From the NCBI GenBank assembly GCA_036000965.1, contig DASYUT010000166.1, positions 1 to 64,000 on the forward strand: a stretch of 64,000 nucleotides of DNA, read 5' to 3'. The notes beneath the pieces are model-generated. The model was not told the DNA's origin and did not search any database. It saw nothing but the letters and a program-made list of their open reading frames with translations. This DNA comes from Actinomycetes bacterium. GTDB lineage: Bacteria > Actinomycetota > CALGFH01. Below are positions 55,478-64,000 of this stretch, piece by piece. A program made the position numbers and the translations under genes. Position 1 is the stretch's first letter. Each line of letters opens with the position of its first letter.

Positions 55478-57048
55478 GCGTCCGCCCTCCTGGGCTCGGC
55501 GTCTGCGGACAGGTCGGCGGCGGCCAGCTGCGCGGCCCGCTCGCCGATCAGGAGCACGGTGACCATGGGGTTCACCGTGGTCATTGCTGGGAACACCGCG
55601 GCGTCGGCCACCCGCAGGCGCCCGACGCCGCGCACGCGCAGGCGCGGGTCGACCACGGCCAGCGGGTCGCGCTCCGGGCCCATCCGGCAGGTGCCCGCCG
55701 GATGGAAGACCGTGTGGTGGGCTGCCCGTCCGTAGGCCGACAGCTCCTCGTCGCTGGTGACGTGCGGGCCGGGCGCCACCTCGCGGACGAGCCACTGCGA
55801 GAGCGGCACGGCCGCGGCGACCTCGCGGGCGATGCGCAGGCCGTCGACGATCGTCTGCTCGTCGTAGCCGCCCGGGTCGGTGAAGTAGCCGAAGTCGAGC
55901 GCGGGCTTGGCGTCCGGGTCCGCGCTGCGCAGCCACAGCCGGCCCACGCTGCGGGGGCGAGGGACGTTGGGGGTCAGGCAGACGCCGTGCTCGGGCACGG
56001 GGTAGCCGAGCCGCTCGGTGTTGACGCAGAACGGCACCTGGTAGAAGTGGAACATCAGGTCCGGCCGGGGATCGGCGGTGTCGCGGCGGACGAACAGGCC
56101 GGCGTCGGAGTCCATCGCCGACATGGGCGGCAGCGGCCCCGTGGTCTCCCAGACGATCACCGACTCGGGATGGTCGAGCAGATGCTCCCCCACCCCGGGG
56201 ACGTCGGCCGCCACCTCGATGCCGAGCCGGCGCAGGTCGCCGGCCGGCCCGATGCCGGAGAGCAGCAGGAGCCGCGGGGTGTCCACCGCGCCGGCGCACA
56301 GCACCACCTCGTGCCTGGCCCGGATCACCTGCGTGGTCCCGTCGGCCCGGCGCACGGCCACGCCACGGGCGTCGCCCCTGGCGTCCACCAGGACGCGGTA
56401 GGCCCAGGTCTCGAGCAGCAGCGTGAGGTTGGGGCGGCCCAGGTTGGGGTGGAGGTAGGCCACCGACGACGAGGAGCGGTGGCCGGTGTCCGGGTCGTAG
56501 CCGACCGGCAGGAAGCCGGCGCCGGCGCCGAACGGCTTGGCGTTGAAGTCGTCGACCACCGGCACGCCCAGGGCGGCGCTCGCAGCCGCCACGAAGTCCA
56601 TGGCCACGGGGTTGCGGTCCCGCTCGGCGACCGGGGCGATGCGGCACTCGACCCGGTCCCAGAGGCCGGTCACGGCGTCGTAGCCCCAGCCGGTGCAGCC
56701 GAGCGCCTCCCACTCGTCGAGGTCGTCGGGCAGCGGCAGCAGGCTGATCATGGTGTTGTGGGAGGAGCAGCCGCCGAGCACGCGGGCCCGGGCATGGCGG
56801 ATGTGGGAGTTGCCGCGGGGCTGCGGGACGGTCGGGTAGTCGTAGTCGAGCTCGGAGCCGAGCAGGTTGATCCAGTTGCGCAGCCGCAGCACGCGCTCGT
56901 CACCGACGTCGCTCGGCCCGCCCTCGATCAGGCAGACGGTGAGGTCCGGGTCCTCGGTCAAGCGGGCGGCCACGACCGCGCCCGCGGTGCCCCCGCCCAC
57001 GACCACGACGTCGTGCTCGGGGACTGGCCCGTCCCTGTCGTCTGCCAT
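55465..57048 (-). CDS. GMC-family oxidoreductase, probable choline dehydrogenase/oxidase
   Basis: A 527-residue flavoenzyme. The ADP-binding motif is [20 protein letters not shown], followed by [20 protein letters not shown] (GMC signature 1) and [20 protein letters not shown] (signature 2). The C-terminal end has the active-site His in [16 protein letters not shown] and Asn in [20 protein letters not shown]. Between betaine-aldehyde dehydrogenase and a betaine transporter, oxidation of choline to betaine aldehyde is the best reading, though GMC enzymes vary in substrate. No signal peptide. Confidence 0.88.
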
Positions 57049-57071
57049 GAGGAGCCTCCTCGCGGCTGCGG

Positions 57072-58541
57072 TCAGCCCGCGAACCAGCGCAGCGGCTTCG
57101 GGTCGATGTTCTGGTAGATGTGCTTGGCGTCCCGGTACTCCCCGAGACCGGTCAGCCCCAGCTCGCGCCCGACGCCCGACTGCTTGAACCCGCCCCACTC
57201 GGCCTGGGGCAGGTAGGGGTGGTAGTCGTTGATCCACACGGTGCCGTGCCGCAGGCGGTTGGCGACCCGCTGGGCCCGGCCGGCGTCGCCGGTCCACACG
57301 GCGCCCGCCAGGCCGTAGACGGTGTCGTTTCCCAACGCCACCGCTTCGGGCTCGTCGCGGAAGCGCTCGGCGGTGAGGATCGGGCCGAAGGTCTCCTCCT
57401 GGACGACCCGCATGTCGCGCCGGCAGTCGGCGAAGACGGTGGGGCGGTAGAAGAACCCTGCCTGCAGCTCGGGCTCGTCCGGGCGGCGCCCGCCGGCGAG
57501 CAGCCGGGCGCCCTCGGCCAGGCCGGTCTCGACGTACCGCTCGACCTTGGCCCGGTGCTCGGCGGAGACCAGCGGGCCGGACTCGGTGCCCTCGTCGAGC
57601 CCGTTGCCGAGCCGGATGCGGTCGGCCCGGCGGGCCACCTCGGCCACGAAGTCGTCGTAGACCTCGTCCTGCACCAGCAGCCTGGCCCCGGCCGAGCAGA
57701 CCTGGCCGGCGTGGAGGAACACCGCGGTGAGGGCGTAGTCGAGCGCGGTGTCGAGGTCGGCGTCGGCGAACACGATGTTGGGGTTCTTGCCGCCGAGCTC
57801 AAGGGCGACCTTCTTCACGGTCGCGGCGGCCGCCTGCATGATCCGGCGGCCGGTGGCCAGCCCGCCGGTGAAGGAGACCATGTCCACGCCCGGGTGCTCG
57901 ACCAGGCGCGCCCCCACCCGCGGCCCCAGGCCCAGCACGAGGTTGACCACCCCGGCCGGCGCGCCCGCCTCGGCCAGCAGCTCGACGAGCCTGATCGTGG
58001 TGAGCGGGGTCACCTCGCTCGGCTTGGCCACGACGGTGTCGCCCGCGGCCAGGGCGGGCGCGACCTTCCAGGCCATCTGCAGCAGCGGGTAGTTCCACGG
58101 CGCGATGAGCGCGCACACCCCGACCGGCTCGTACACGATCCGGCTGACCGCGCCCGGGTTGCCGGTGTCCACCACGCGCCCGGCCTCCTTGTCGGCCAGG
58201 CCCGCGTAGTAGCGAAAGACCCGCACCACGTCGTCGACGTCCGCGCCGCTCTCGGTGAGCGTCTTGCCGGTGTCCAGGGTCTCGGTGCGGGCGAGCTGCT
58301 CGCGGTCCCGGACGAGCAGGTCGGCCACCCGGTCGAGGACGGCGGCGCGCTCGGCCGCCGGGGTCCCGGGCCAGTCGCCGGCGTCGAACGCCCGGCGGGC
58401 CGCGGCGACCGCGCGGTCGACGTCGGCCGGCGCCGCCTCGTCGACCTTGGCGATCACGCTCTGGTCGAACGGGTTGACGACGTCGGTCTCCAGGGCGGCC
58501 GATGAGGCCACCCACGCCCCGTCGATGAAGAGGTTCGGCAC
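57072..58541 (-). CDS. betB: Betaine-aldehyde dehydrogenase
   Basis: A 489-residue NAD(P)-dependent aldehyde dehydrogenase. PWNYPLLQMAWKVAPALAAG, the general base Glu in KKVALELGGKNPNIVFADAD, the catalytic Cys in FLHAGQVCSAGARLLVQDE and ETFGPILTAERF are present, and the sequence ends with GLGEYRDAKHIYQNIDPKPL. The last block resembles aldehyde dehydrogenases of choline oxidation. GTG at 58541 is used as start; there is no strong ribosome-binding site, so an in-frame upstream TTG cannot be ruled out. First gene of the leftward betaine operon. Confidence 0.93.
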   Translation of the reverse strand: MPNLFIDGAWVASSAALETDVVNPFDQSVIAKVDEAAPADVDRAVAAARRAFDAGDWPGTPAAERAAVLDRVADLLVRDREQLARTETLDTGKTLTESGADVDDVVRVFRYYAGLADKEAGRVVDTGNPGAVSRIVYEPVGVCALIAPWNYPLLQMAWKVAPALAAGDTVVAKPSEVTPLTTIRLVELLAEAGAPAGVVNLVLGLGPRVGARLVEHPGVDMVSFTGGLATGRRIMQAAAATVKKVALELGGKNPNIVFADADLDTALDYALTAVFLHAGQVCSAGARLLVQDEVYDDFVAEVARRADRIRLGNGLDEGTESGPLVSAEHRAKVERYVETGLAEGARLLAGGRRPDEPELQAGFFYRPTVFADCRRDMRVVQEETFGPILTAERFRDEPEAVALGNDTVYGLAGAVWTGDAGRAQRVANRLRHGTVWINDYHPYLPQAEWGGFKQSGVGRELGLTGLGEYRDAKHIYQNIDPKPLRWFAG

Positions 58542-58646
58542 GATGACCCCGCGCGTTGCCGTATCCGCAACACGATCCGCAGTTCGCAACAACGAAAGAA
58601 AATAGGCTTCTCCTCCGCCCGTCAAGACCGGCCTTGTTCCGGACCC

Positions 58647-58677
58647 TTGACCGGGCCGGTTCGGCCCGTCGTACAAT
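58647..58677 (+). promoter_or_regulatory. Candidate promoter/operator of the demethylation operon
   Basis: TTGACC (58647-58652) and TACAAT (58672-58677) are separated by 19 bp, a little long. The spacer begins with the inverted repeat GGGCCG-GTT-CGGCCC, which could be an operator. The ATG of the FAD/GcvT gene is 27 bp downstream of the -10 box. On the other side, upstream of betB, TTGCGAACTGCGGATCGTG plus TTGCGGATAC forms a partial direct repeat. Confidence 0.5.
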
Positions 58678-58703
58678 CCGGTTCCCTTCTGCGAAACGAA
58701 TGC

Positions 58704-61148
58704 ATGATGCGCAACAGCCGCGCCACCGTCATCGTCGGCGCCGGGATCGTCGGCTGCAGCGTCGCCGACCACCTGACCCGGCTTGGCGGCCATGACGTGA
58801 CCGTCGTGGACCAGGGAAGCCTGTTCGCGACCGGTGGCTCGACCTCCCACGCACCCGGCCTGGTCTTCCAGACCAACCCGTCGCAGACGATGACCCGGTT
58901 CGCGGCCTACTCGGTGCGGCGCTACAGCGAGCTGCGCCACGGCGGCCAGCCCTGCTTCCGGCCGGTCGGCAGCATCGAGGTGGCCCGCACCCCCGCGCGC
59001 TGGAAGGACCTCCACCGCAAGCAGGGGCTGGCCGCCTCCTGGGGAGTGGCGTCGCGGCTGCTGTCGCCCCGGGAGGTCGCCGAGCTGGTGCCGCTGCTGG
59101 ACCCGGCCAGGATCCACGGCGGCTTCCACGTCCCCTCCGACGGCATCGCCAAGGCCGTGTGGGCGGCCGAGGCCATGGCCGAGCAGGCGGCCGACCGGGG
59201 CGCCCGGTTCGTCGGCGACGCCCCGGTCACCGGCATCCGGGTCGAGGGGGGCCGCGTCCGGGCCGTGACCACCACCCAGGGCGAGCTCGAGGCCGACCTG
59301 GTCGTGTGCTGCGCCGGGATCTGGGGGCCGCTCATCGGTCGGATGGCCGGCGTGCCCGTGCCGCTGGTGCCGTTCCAGCACCAGTACGTCCGCACCGCGC
59401 CCCTGCCGCCGCTGGCCGGGGAGACCGAGGAGGTCGCCCACCCGATCCTGCGCGACCAGGACAGCGCGATGTACTTCCGCCAGCACCAGGACCGCTACGG
59501 CGTCGGCTCCTACCAGCACGCCCCGCTGCCGGTCCGGCCCTCAGACATCCTCGCTCCCGGGGACGCGCCGGTGATGCCGTCGCTCATGGCCTTCACCCCG
59601 AGCGACTTCAAGCAGGCCTGGGCCGACGCGCAAGAGCTCCTCCCGCCGCTGCGCGGGGCCGAGATCGAGGAGTCCCTGAACGGGATGTTCTCGTTCACGC
59701 CCGACGCCCTGCCGCTGATCGGGGAGTCGCGCGAGGTGCGCGGGTTCTGGACGGCCGAGGCGGTCTGGATCACCCACGCGGCCGGGGTCGGCAAGGCCGC
59801 CGCCGAGTGGATCGCGCAGGGCACGCCAGGCGTGGACCTGCGCGAGTGCGACCTGCACCGCTTCGAGCCGTGGGCGCGCAGCCCCGCCTACCTGGCCCGG
59901 CGCGCGGCGCAGCAGTACGACGAGGTCTACGACGTCATCCACCCGCTCCAGCCGATGGAGGAGCCCCGGCCGCTGCGGGTCAGCCCGTTCCACCGCCGGC
60001 AGGAGGAGCTCGGCGCGTACTTCCTGGAGTCCGCCGGCTGGGAGCGGCCCCACTGGTTCGAGGCCAACGCGACCCTGGTCGCCGGCCGCACCATCCCCGG
60101 GCGCGAGGAGTGGGCCGCCCGCTACTGGTCGCCGGTGGTCGGTGCGGAGCACCAGGCGACCCGCGAGCGCGCCGCCATGTACGACATGACCTCGCTGAAG
60201 CGGCTGACCGTCAGCGGCCCGGGCGCGCTCGGGTTGCTGGAGCGGCTCACCACCGGCGAGCTCGACCGCCCGCCCGGCTACGTCACCTACACCCTCATGC
60301 TCGACGACCGGGGCGGGATCCGCAGCGACGTCACCGTGGCCCGGCTCGGCGAGGACCGCTTCCAGGTCGGCTGCAACGGGCCCCGCGACCTCGACTGGCT
60401 GCTCCGCAACCTCCCCGCCGGCGGCTCGGCCCACGTGGAGGACGCCACCGGCGCCACCTGCTGCGTCGGGCTGTGGGGGCCGCTGGCCCGCGAGGTGGTC
60501 CAGGCGTGCAGCGACGACGACTTCTCCGACCAGGGCTTCGGCTTCTTCCGGGCCCGCGAGGTGTACGTCGGCGAGGTGCCGGTGGTGGCGCTGCGGCTGT
60601 CGTATGTGGGCGAGCTCGGCTGGGAGCTGTACGCCCCGGCCGACCTCGGCCTGCGCCTGTGGGACCTGCTGTGGCGGGCCGGCCGCCCGCACGGCGTGAT
60701 CGCCGGCGGCAGGGGCGCCTTCAACGGCCTGCGGCTCGAGAAGGGCTACCGGATGTGGGGCACCGACATGTGGAGCGACCACGACCCCTACGAGGCCGGC
60801 CTCGGCTTCGCGGCCAGGCCCGGCAAGCACGCCGACTTCGTCGGCCGGGCCGCGTGCGAGCGGCGCAGGGCGGCCCGCCCGGCCAGGCGCCTGGCCTGCC
60901 TCACGGTCGACGACGGCACCGTGCTCATGGGCAAGGAGCCGGTCTGGGCCGGGGGCCGGCCGGTCGGCTTCGTGACCAGCGCCGCCTACGGCTACTCGGT
61001 CGGGGCGAGCATCGCCTACGCCTGGCTCCCGGCCGAGCTGGCCGGTGAGGGCACGGCCGTGGAGGTGGAGTACTTCGGGGCGCGGCACGCGGCCACGGTC
61101 GCCCCCGACCCGCTGTTCGACCCGGGCATGGCCCGGATGCGAGGCTGA
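58704..61148 (+). CDS. FAD-dependent dimethylglycine/sarcosine dehydrogenase-like protein with GcvT domain
   Basis: An 814-residue two-part enzyme. The N-terminal DAO domain has ATVIVGAGIVGCSVADHLTR and the FAD segment ATGGSTSHAPGLVFQ, whose His is at the place of the covalent FAD link in mammalian dimethylglycine dehydrogenase. The middle linker (about 375-430) precedes a GcvT folate-binding domain (430-815) with MYDMTSLKRLTVSGPGALGL, ALRLSYVGELGWELYAPADL and LRLEKGYRMWGTDMWSDHDP. It should oxidise an N-methyl group and hand the carbon to tetrahydrofolate. It heads an operon of four genes. Dimethylglycine or sarcosine are the likely substrates. Confidence 0.92.
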   Translation: MMRNSRATVIVGAGIVGCSVADHLTRLGGHDVTVVDQGSLFATGGSTSHAPGLVFQTNPSQTMTRFAAYSVRRYSELRHGGQPCFRPVGSIEVARTPARWKDLHRKQGLAASWGVASRLLSPREVAELVPLLDPARIHGGFHVPSDGIAKAVWAAEAMAEQAADRGARFVGDAPVTGIRVEGGRVRAVTTTQGELEADLVVCCAGIWGPLIGRMAGVPVPLVPFQHQYVRTAPLPPLAGETEEVAHPILRDQDSAMYFRQHQDRYGVGSYQHAPLPVRPSDILAPGDAPVMPSLMAFTPSDFKQAWADAQELLPPLRGAEIEESLNGMFSFTPDALPLIGESREVRGFWTAEAVWITHAAGVGKAAAEWIAQGTPGVDLRECDLHRFEPWARSPAYLARRAAQQYDEVYDVIHPLQPMEEPRPLRVSPFHRRQEELGAYFLESAGWERPHWFEANATLVAGRTIPGREEWAARYWSPVVGAEHQATRERAAMYDMTSLKRLTVSGPGALGLLERLTTGELDRPPGYVTYTLMLDDRGGIRSDVTVARLGEDRFQVGCNGPRDLDWLLRNLPAGGSAHVEDATGATCCVGLWGPLAREVVQACSDDDFSDQGFGFFRAREVYVGEVPVVALRLSYVGELGWELYAPADLGLRLWDLLWRAGRPHGVIAGGRGAFNGLRLEKGYRMWGTDMWSDHDPYEAGLGFAARPGKHADFVGRAACERRRAARPARRLACLTVDDGTVLMGKEPVWAGGRPVGFVTSAAYGYSVGASIAYAWLPAELAGEGTAVEVEYFGARHAATVAPDPLFDPGMARMRG

Positions 61149-61172
61149 CCACGACGAGAGAAGGAGCCCCCG

Positions 61173-62366
61173 ATGGCAGACATCATCGAGCGCCCTGCGG
61201 TGCTGCTGTACACCCGGATCAGGCGGTCCCCGTTCTTCCACGCGTCCCGCCGCCACGGGGTCACCCTCTACAGCGTCTACAACCACACCTACCACCCCCG
61301 CCACTACGGCGACCCGGTCGAGGAGTACTGGAAGCTGCTCGAGGGCGTGACCTTGTGGGACGTGGGCGTGGAGAAGCAGGTCGAGATCACCGGGCCCGAC
61401 GCGTTCGAGTTCACCAACATGCTCGTGCCCCGCGACCTGAGCAAGTGCGCCGTGGGCCAGTGCAAGTACGTGTTCGTCACCGCCGAGGACGGCGGCATCG
61501 TCAACGACCCGGTCCTGCTGCGGCTGGGCGAGAACCACTTCTGGCTGTCGCTGGCCGACAGCGACGTGCTGCTGTGGGCCAGGGGCCTGGCCTACAACTC
61601 CAAGTTCAACGTGACCATCCGCGAGGCCGACGTCGGCCCGGTGCAGATCCAGGGCCCCAAGTCCAAGAACGTCATGGTCGACCTGTTCGGCGACAAGGTG
61701 CTGGAGATCCCCTACTACTTCCTGGCCGAGTTCCAGCTCGGCGGGATGGACGTGGTCGTGTCCCGCACCGGCTACACCGCCGAGCTCGGCTACGAGATCT
61801 ACCTGCACGACGCCGCAGCCAACGGCCAGCGGCTGTGGGACCTCGTCCTCGAGGCCGGCAAGCCCCACGACCTGGCCGTGATCGGCCCGTCCCACATCCG
61901 CCGCATCGAGGGCGGGATCCTCGCCTACGGCGCCGACATGTGGCTGGACGACAACCCCTTCGAGGTCGGCATCGGCTACCCGTGGATGGTCGACCTGGAC
62001 CAGGAGGCCGACTTCGTCGGCAAGCAGGCGCTCAAGCGCATCAAGGAGCAGGGCATCAGCCGCAAGCTGGTCGGCGTCGAGCTCGGCGGCGACCCGCTCG
62101 GCTCCTACAGCGACGGCTCGATGGTCGACTTCTTCCCGGTCCGCCACGACGGCGAGCTGGTGGGCAAGGTGACCTCGGCGTGCTGGTCGCCCCGGTTGGA
62201 GAAGAACATCGGCTACGCGATGCTGCCGATCGGCCTCACCGGCCTCGGCACCGAGGTCGAGGCCGAGACGCCGAAGGGGCGGACCACGGCCAAGGTGGTG
62301 GAGAAGCCCTTCGTCGACCCCACCAAGGAGACCCCCAAGCAGCAGGTCAGCCGGGCCACGGCCTGA
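61173..62366 (+). CDS. GcvT/DmdA-family tetrahydrofolate-dependent demethylase-like protein
   Basis: A 397-residue GcvT-fold protein. VTLYSVYNHTYHPRHYGDPV near the start, then WDVGVEKQVEITGPDAFEFT, MLVPRDLSKCAVGQCKYVFV, WLSLADSDVLLWARGLAYNS and VSRTGYTAELGYEIYL. The VYNH start and the SDVLLWA segment are closer to dimethylsulfoniopropionate demethylase (DmdA) relatives than to the glycine-cleavage T protein. Folate-dependent removal of a methyl group from glycine betaine or a similar onium compound would fit this place in the locus. AAGGAG precedes the ATG; 24 bp after the dehydrogenase. Confidence 0.88.
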   Translation: MADIIERPAVLLYTRIRRSPFFHASRRHGVTLYSVYNHTYHPRHYGDPVEEYWKLLEGVTLWDVGVEKQVEITGPDAFEFTNMLVPRDLSKCAVGQCKYVFVTAEDGGIVNDPVLLRLGENHFWLSLADSDVLLWARGLAYNSKFNVTIREADVGPVQIQGPKSKNVMVDLFGDKVLEIPYYFLAEFQLGGMDVVVSRTGYTAELGYEIYLHDAAANGQRLWDLVLEAGKPHDLAVIGPSHIRRIEGGILAYGADMWLDDNPFEVGIGYPWMVDLDQEADFVGKQALKRIKEQGISRKLVGVELGGDPLGSYSDGSMVDFFPVRHDGELVGKVTSACWSPRLEKNIGYAMLPIGLTGLGTEVEAETPKGRTTAKVVEKPFVDPTKETPKQQVSRATA

Positions 62367-62399
62367 CCCGACGGCCGCCGGGGCTCGGGGAGCGGCGCG

Positions 62400-63257
62400 A
62401 TGAAGCAGGAGCACGCGCAGGCCGTGGCCGAGGCCCTGCGCCGGCCGCGGTACGAGGTGATCCCGCTCGAGGGCGTGGTCGACCGGGTGGCCGAGCACGT
62501 CCCCAGGGACGCCAAGCTCGCGGTGACCGCCTCGCCCAGGAAGGGGATCGGGCGCACCCTGGACGTGGCCGCGGCCCTGGCCGAGCTGGGCTACCGGGTC
62601 GTGCCCCACCTCTCGGCCCGCCTGGTCGCCGACGAGACCCACCTGAAGGACGTGATGCAGCGCCTCAGCGACCTCGGCATCCGCGAGGCGTTCGTGATCG
62701 CGGGCGACGTGGACGAGCCCCACGGCGCGTTCGCGAGCGCGCTCGACCTGCTGGAAGCCATGGCCGGCAGCGGCCACCCGCTCGACGAGATCGGCATCGC
62801 CGGCTACCCGGAGAGCCACCCGGTCATCGACGACGACATCACCATCCAGGCCATGTGGGACAAGCGGCGCTTCGCCACCTACATCGTCAGCCAGCTCTGC
62901 TTCGACCCCAAGGTGGTCGCCGGCTGGGTCCGCCGCGTCCGGCGGCGCGGGGTCGACCTGCCGGTCCACGTCGGGGTGCCCGGGCCCGTGGAGGTGGTCA
63001 GGCTCCTGCGGGTCTCGTCCACCATCGGCCTCGGCGAGTCGGCCCGGTTCATCCGGCGGCACCGGGGCTGGCTGCCGTACCTGCTCCGCCCGGGCGGCTA
63101 CCGCCCCGACCGGCTGGTCGAGGGCCTGGCCGAGACGCTGGCCGACCCGGCCGACCGGGTCGCCGGCTTCCACGTGTACACCTTCAACGAGGTCGAGCGG
63201 ACCGAGCGGTGGCGGCGGGCGCTGCTCGACCGCCTGGCTGCGACGGCGACGGGGTGA
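62400..63257 (+). CDS. Methylenetetrahydrofolate reductase-like protein
   Basis: A 285-residue protein of the MTHFR TIM-barrel family: LAVTASPRKGIGRTLDVAAA, GYRVVPHLSARLVADETHLK, AFVIAGDVDEPHGAFASALD, DEIGIAGYPESHPVID and SQLCFDPKVVAGWVRRVRRR. In place of the usual early EFFPP-type start it has VTASPRKG, typical of the MTHFR-like proteins found with demethylating GcvT genes. It likely interconverts methyl- and methylene-tetrahydrofolate formed by the neighbouring demethylases. Starts 33 bp after the DmdA-like gene. Confidence 0.88.
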   Translation: MKQEHAQAVAEALRRPRYEVIPLEGVVDRVAEHVPRDAKLAVTASPRKGIGRTLDVAAALAELGYRVVPHLSARLVADETHLKDVMQRLSDLGIREAFVIAGDVDEPHGAFASALDLLEAMAGSGHPLDEIGIAGYPESHPVIDDDITIQAMWDKRRFATYIVSQLCFDPKVVAGWVRRVRRRGVDLPVHVGVPGPVEVVRLLRVSSTIGLGESARFIRRHRGWLPYLLRPGGYRPDRLVEGLAETLADPADRVAGFHVYTFNEVERTERWRRALLDRLAATATG

Positions 63258-63261
63258 GGGC

Positions 63262-64000
63262 CATGGCAGAGCGCAGGTCTCCCTTCTACGAGATCCACCG
63301 GCGCCTCGGTGGCGAGCTGATCAGGGCCGGCGGGGACTACCTGCTGCCGGTGTCGTATCTGTCGCCGGTCGAGGAGCACGTCAACACCCGCACCAACGTC
63401 GGGATGCAGGACCTGTCGTCGATGGGCGAGATCGACGTGAAGGGTCCGGGCGCGGAGCGGCTGCTCAACCACCTGCTGGTCAACGAGGTCCGCGACATGG
63501 AGCCCGGCCGGCTGCGCTACTCCACCGTCTGCAACGACGACGGCGGCGTGGTCGACGACGTCACCGTCTACAAGTTCCACGACGAGCACTTCATGGTCGT
63601 GGCCAGCTCCGGCCCGCGCAAGAAGACGTTCCGGTGGATCAGGGAGCACGCGGCTGGCGCGAGCGCCTACGCGACCGACGTGTCGGGCGCGGTCGCACTG
63701 CTCGTGGTGCAGGGCCCGCGCTCGCGCGACCTGCTCAAGACGGTGGTGGAGGACGCCGACCTCGACGCGCTCCGGTGGTTCCGGTTCACCCCGGGCCGCA
63801 TCGGCGAGACCGAGCTGACCCTGTCGCGCTCCGGCTACACCGGCGAGCTCGGCTACGAGCTGTACCTGCCGGCCGAGGAGGCGGCCGGGCTCTGGGAGCA
63901 CCTGGCCGCCAAGGGCCGCGACTTCGGCCTGCTGCCCTACGGCGTGGCGGCGATGCAGTCGCTGCGCATCGAGAAGGGCTACCCCCTGTACGGCAACGAC
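63262..64000 (+). CDS. GcvT-family aminomethyltransferase (partial, runs off the window)
   Basis: The first 246 codons are present, with no stop before the window end. RSPFYEIHRRLGGELIRAGG opens it, then VGMQDLSSMGEIDVKGPGAE, YSTVCNDDGGVVDDVTVYKF, ALLVVQGPRSRDL and LSRSGYTGELGYELYLPAEE, a standard GcvT order. The ATG follows the MTHFR-like stop by 4 bp, so translation is probably coupled. It is the third folate-dependent GcvT-type unit in this operon, and may act in sarcosine/glycine cleavage or in another demethylation step. Confidence 0.88.

Noticed and set aside
59541-63173. Minus-strand open frame of 1210 codons opposite the demethylation operon
   Set aside because: Opposite strand of four well-supported genes; composition (His/Arg/Gly/Asp runs) has no domain pattern.

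Overview
The window is very GC-rich DNA from a bacterium that is most likely an actinomycete or a deeper-branching member of Actinomycetota. The reasons are the base composition, frequent GTG starts, 4-bp ATGA/GTGA gene overlaps, a pSAM2-type integrative element, an ilvB attenuator of the Streptomyces/Corynebacterium kind, and the protein families present. No rRNA gene is present to fix the genus.

Layout. 1-5.0 kb: end of a glycosyltransferase, then a minus-strand block of acyl-CoA dehydrogenase-like protein, methyltransferase, type III polyketide synthase, HAD hydrolase and FAH-family hydrolase; the first three overlap by 4 bp and look like a small biosynthetic operon. 5.4-9.0 kb: small membrane proteins, a HAD protein, a methyltransferase and a DUF1684 protein. 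9.2-12.8 kb: threonine ammonia-lyase, two lipoproteins and a HicAB toxin-antitoxin pair. 12.9-24.3 kb: a long minus-strand branched-chain amino acid operon, read as leader peptide/attenuator, ilvB, two 21-codon mini-ORFs, ilvN, ilvC, serA, leuA, a 62-codon ORF, leuB, ilvE, cimA. 24.5-30.5 kb: an oxidoreductase, a vanadium haloperoxidase and a DUF998 protein among broken genes (CoA-transferase, VOC and DUF4037 fragments, a tRNA remnant) and minisatellites.

30.5-34.8 kb: the hen1-pnkp RNA-repair operon. 34.76-44.15 kb: a 9.3-kb actinobacterial integrative and conjugative element (AICE) inserted at the 5' end of hen1 and bounded by 101-bp perfect repeats. It encodes a tyrosine integrase, Xis, a RepSA-like initiator, an FtsK-like transfer protein, an SCO3933-family protein, a GntR/UTRA regulator, a cargo methyltransferase, a frameshifted ssb and a DUF3592 protein. 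The repeat contains a probable leaderless hen1 promoter and the first 21 codons, so insertion rebuilds a complete hen1. 44.2-51.1 kb: broken DUF2267 gene, rsgA, a glycosyltransferase, gatCAB and a membrane protein. 51.3-64.0 kb: a choline/glycine-betaine locus made of two divergent operons. The minus-strand one holds betaine-aldehyde dehydrogenase, GMC (choline) oxidoreductase, ABC ATPase, fused double permease and binding lipoprotein. The plus-strand one holds FAD/GcvT demethylating dehydrogenase, DmdA/GcvT-like protein, MTHFR-like protein and GcvT. Together they can be read as uptake of choline and betaine, oxidation to betaine, and stepwise demethylation into the folate C1 pool.

A recurrent trait is short GC-rich tandem repeats (periods of 14 to about 50 bp) between genes and inside coding regions (leuB, pnkp, C-terminal tails of several proteins). 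All functional calls come from reading sequence motifs; no database search was made.
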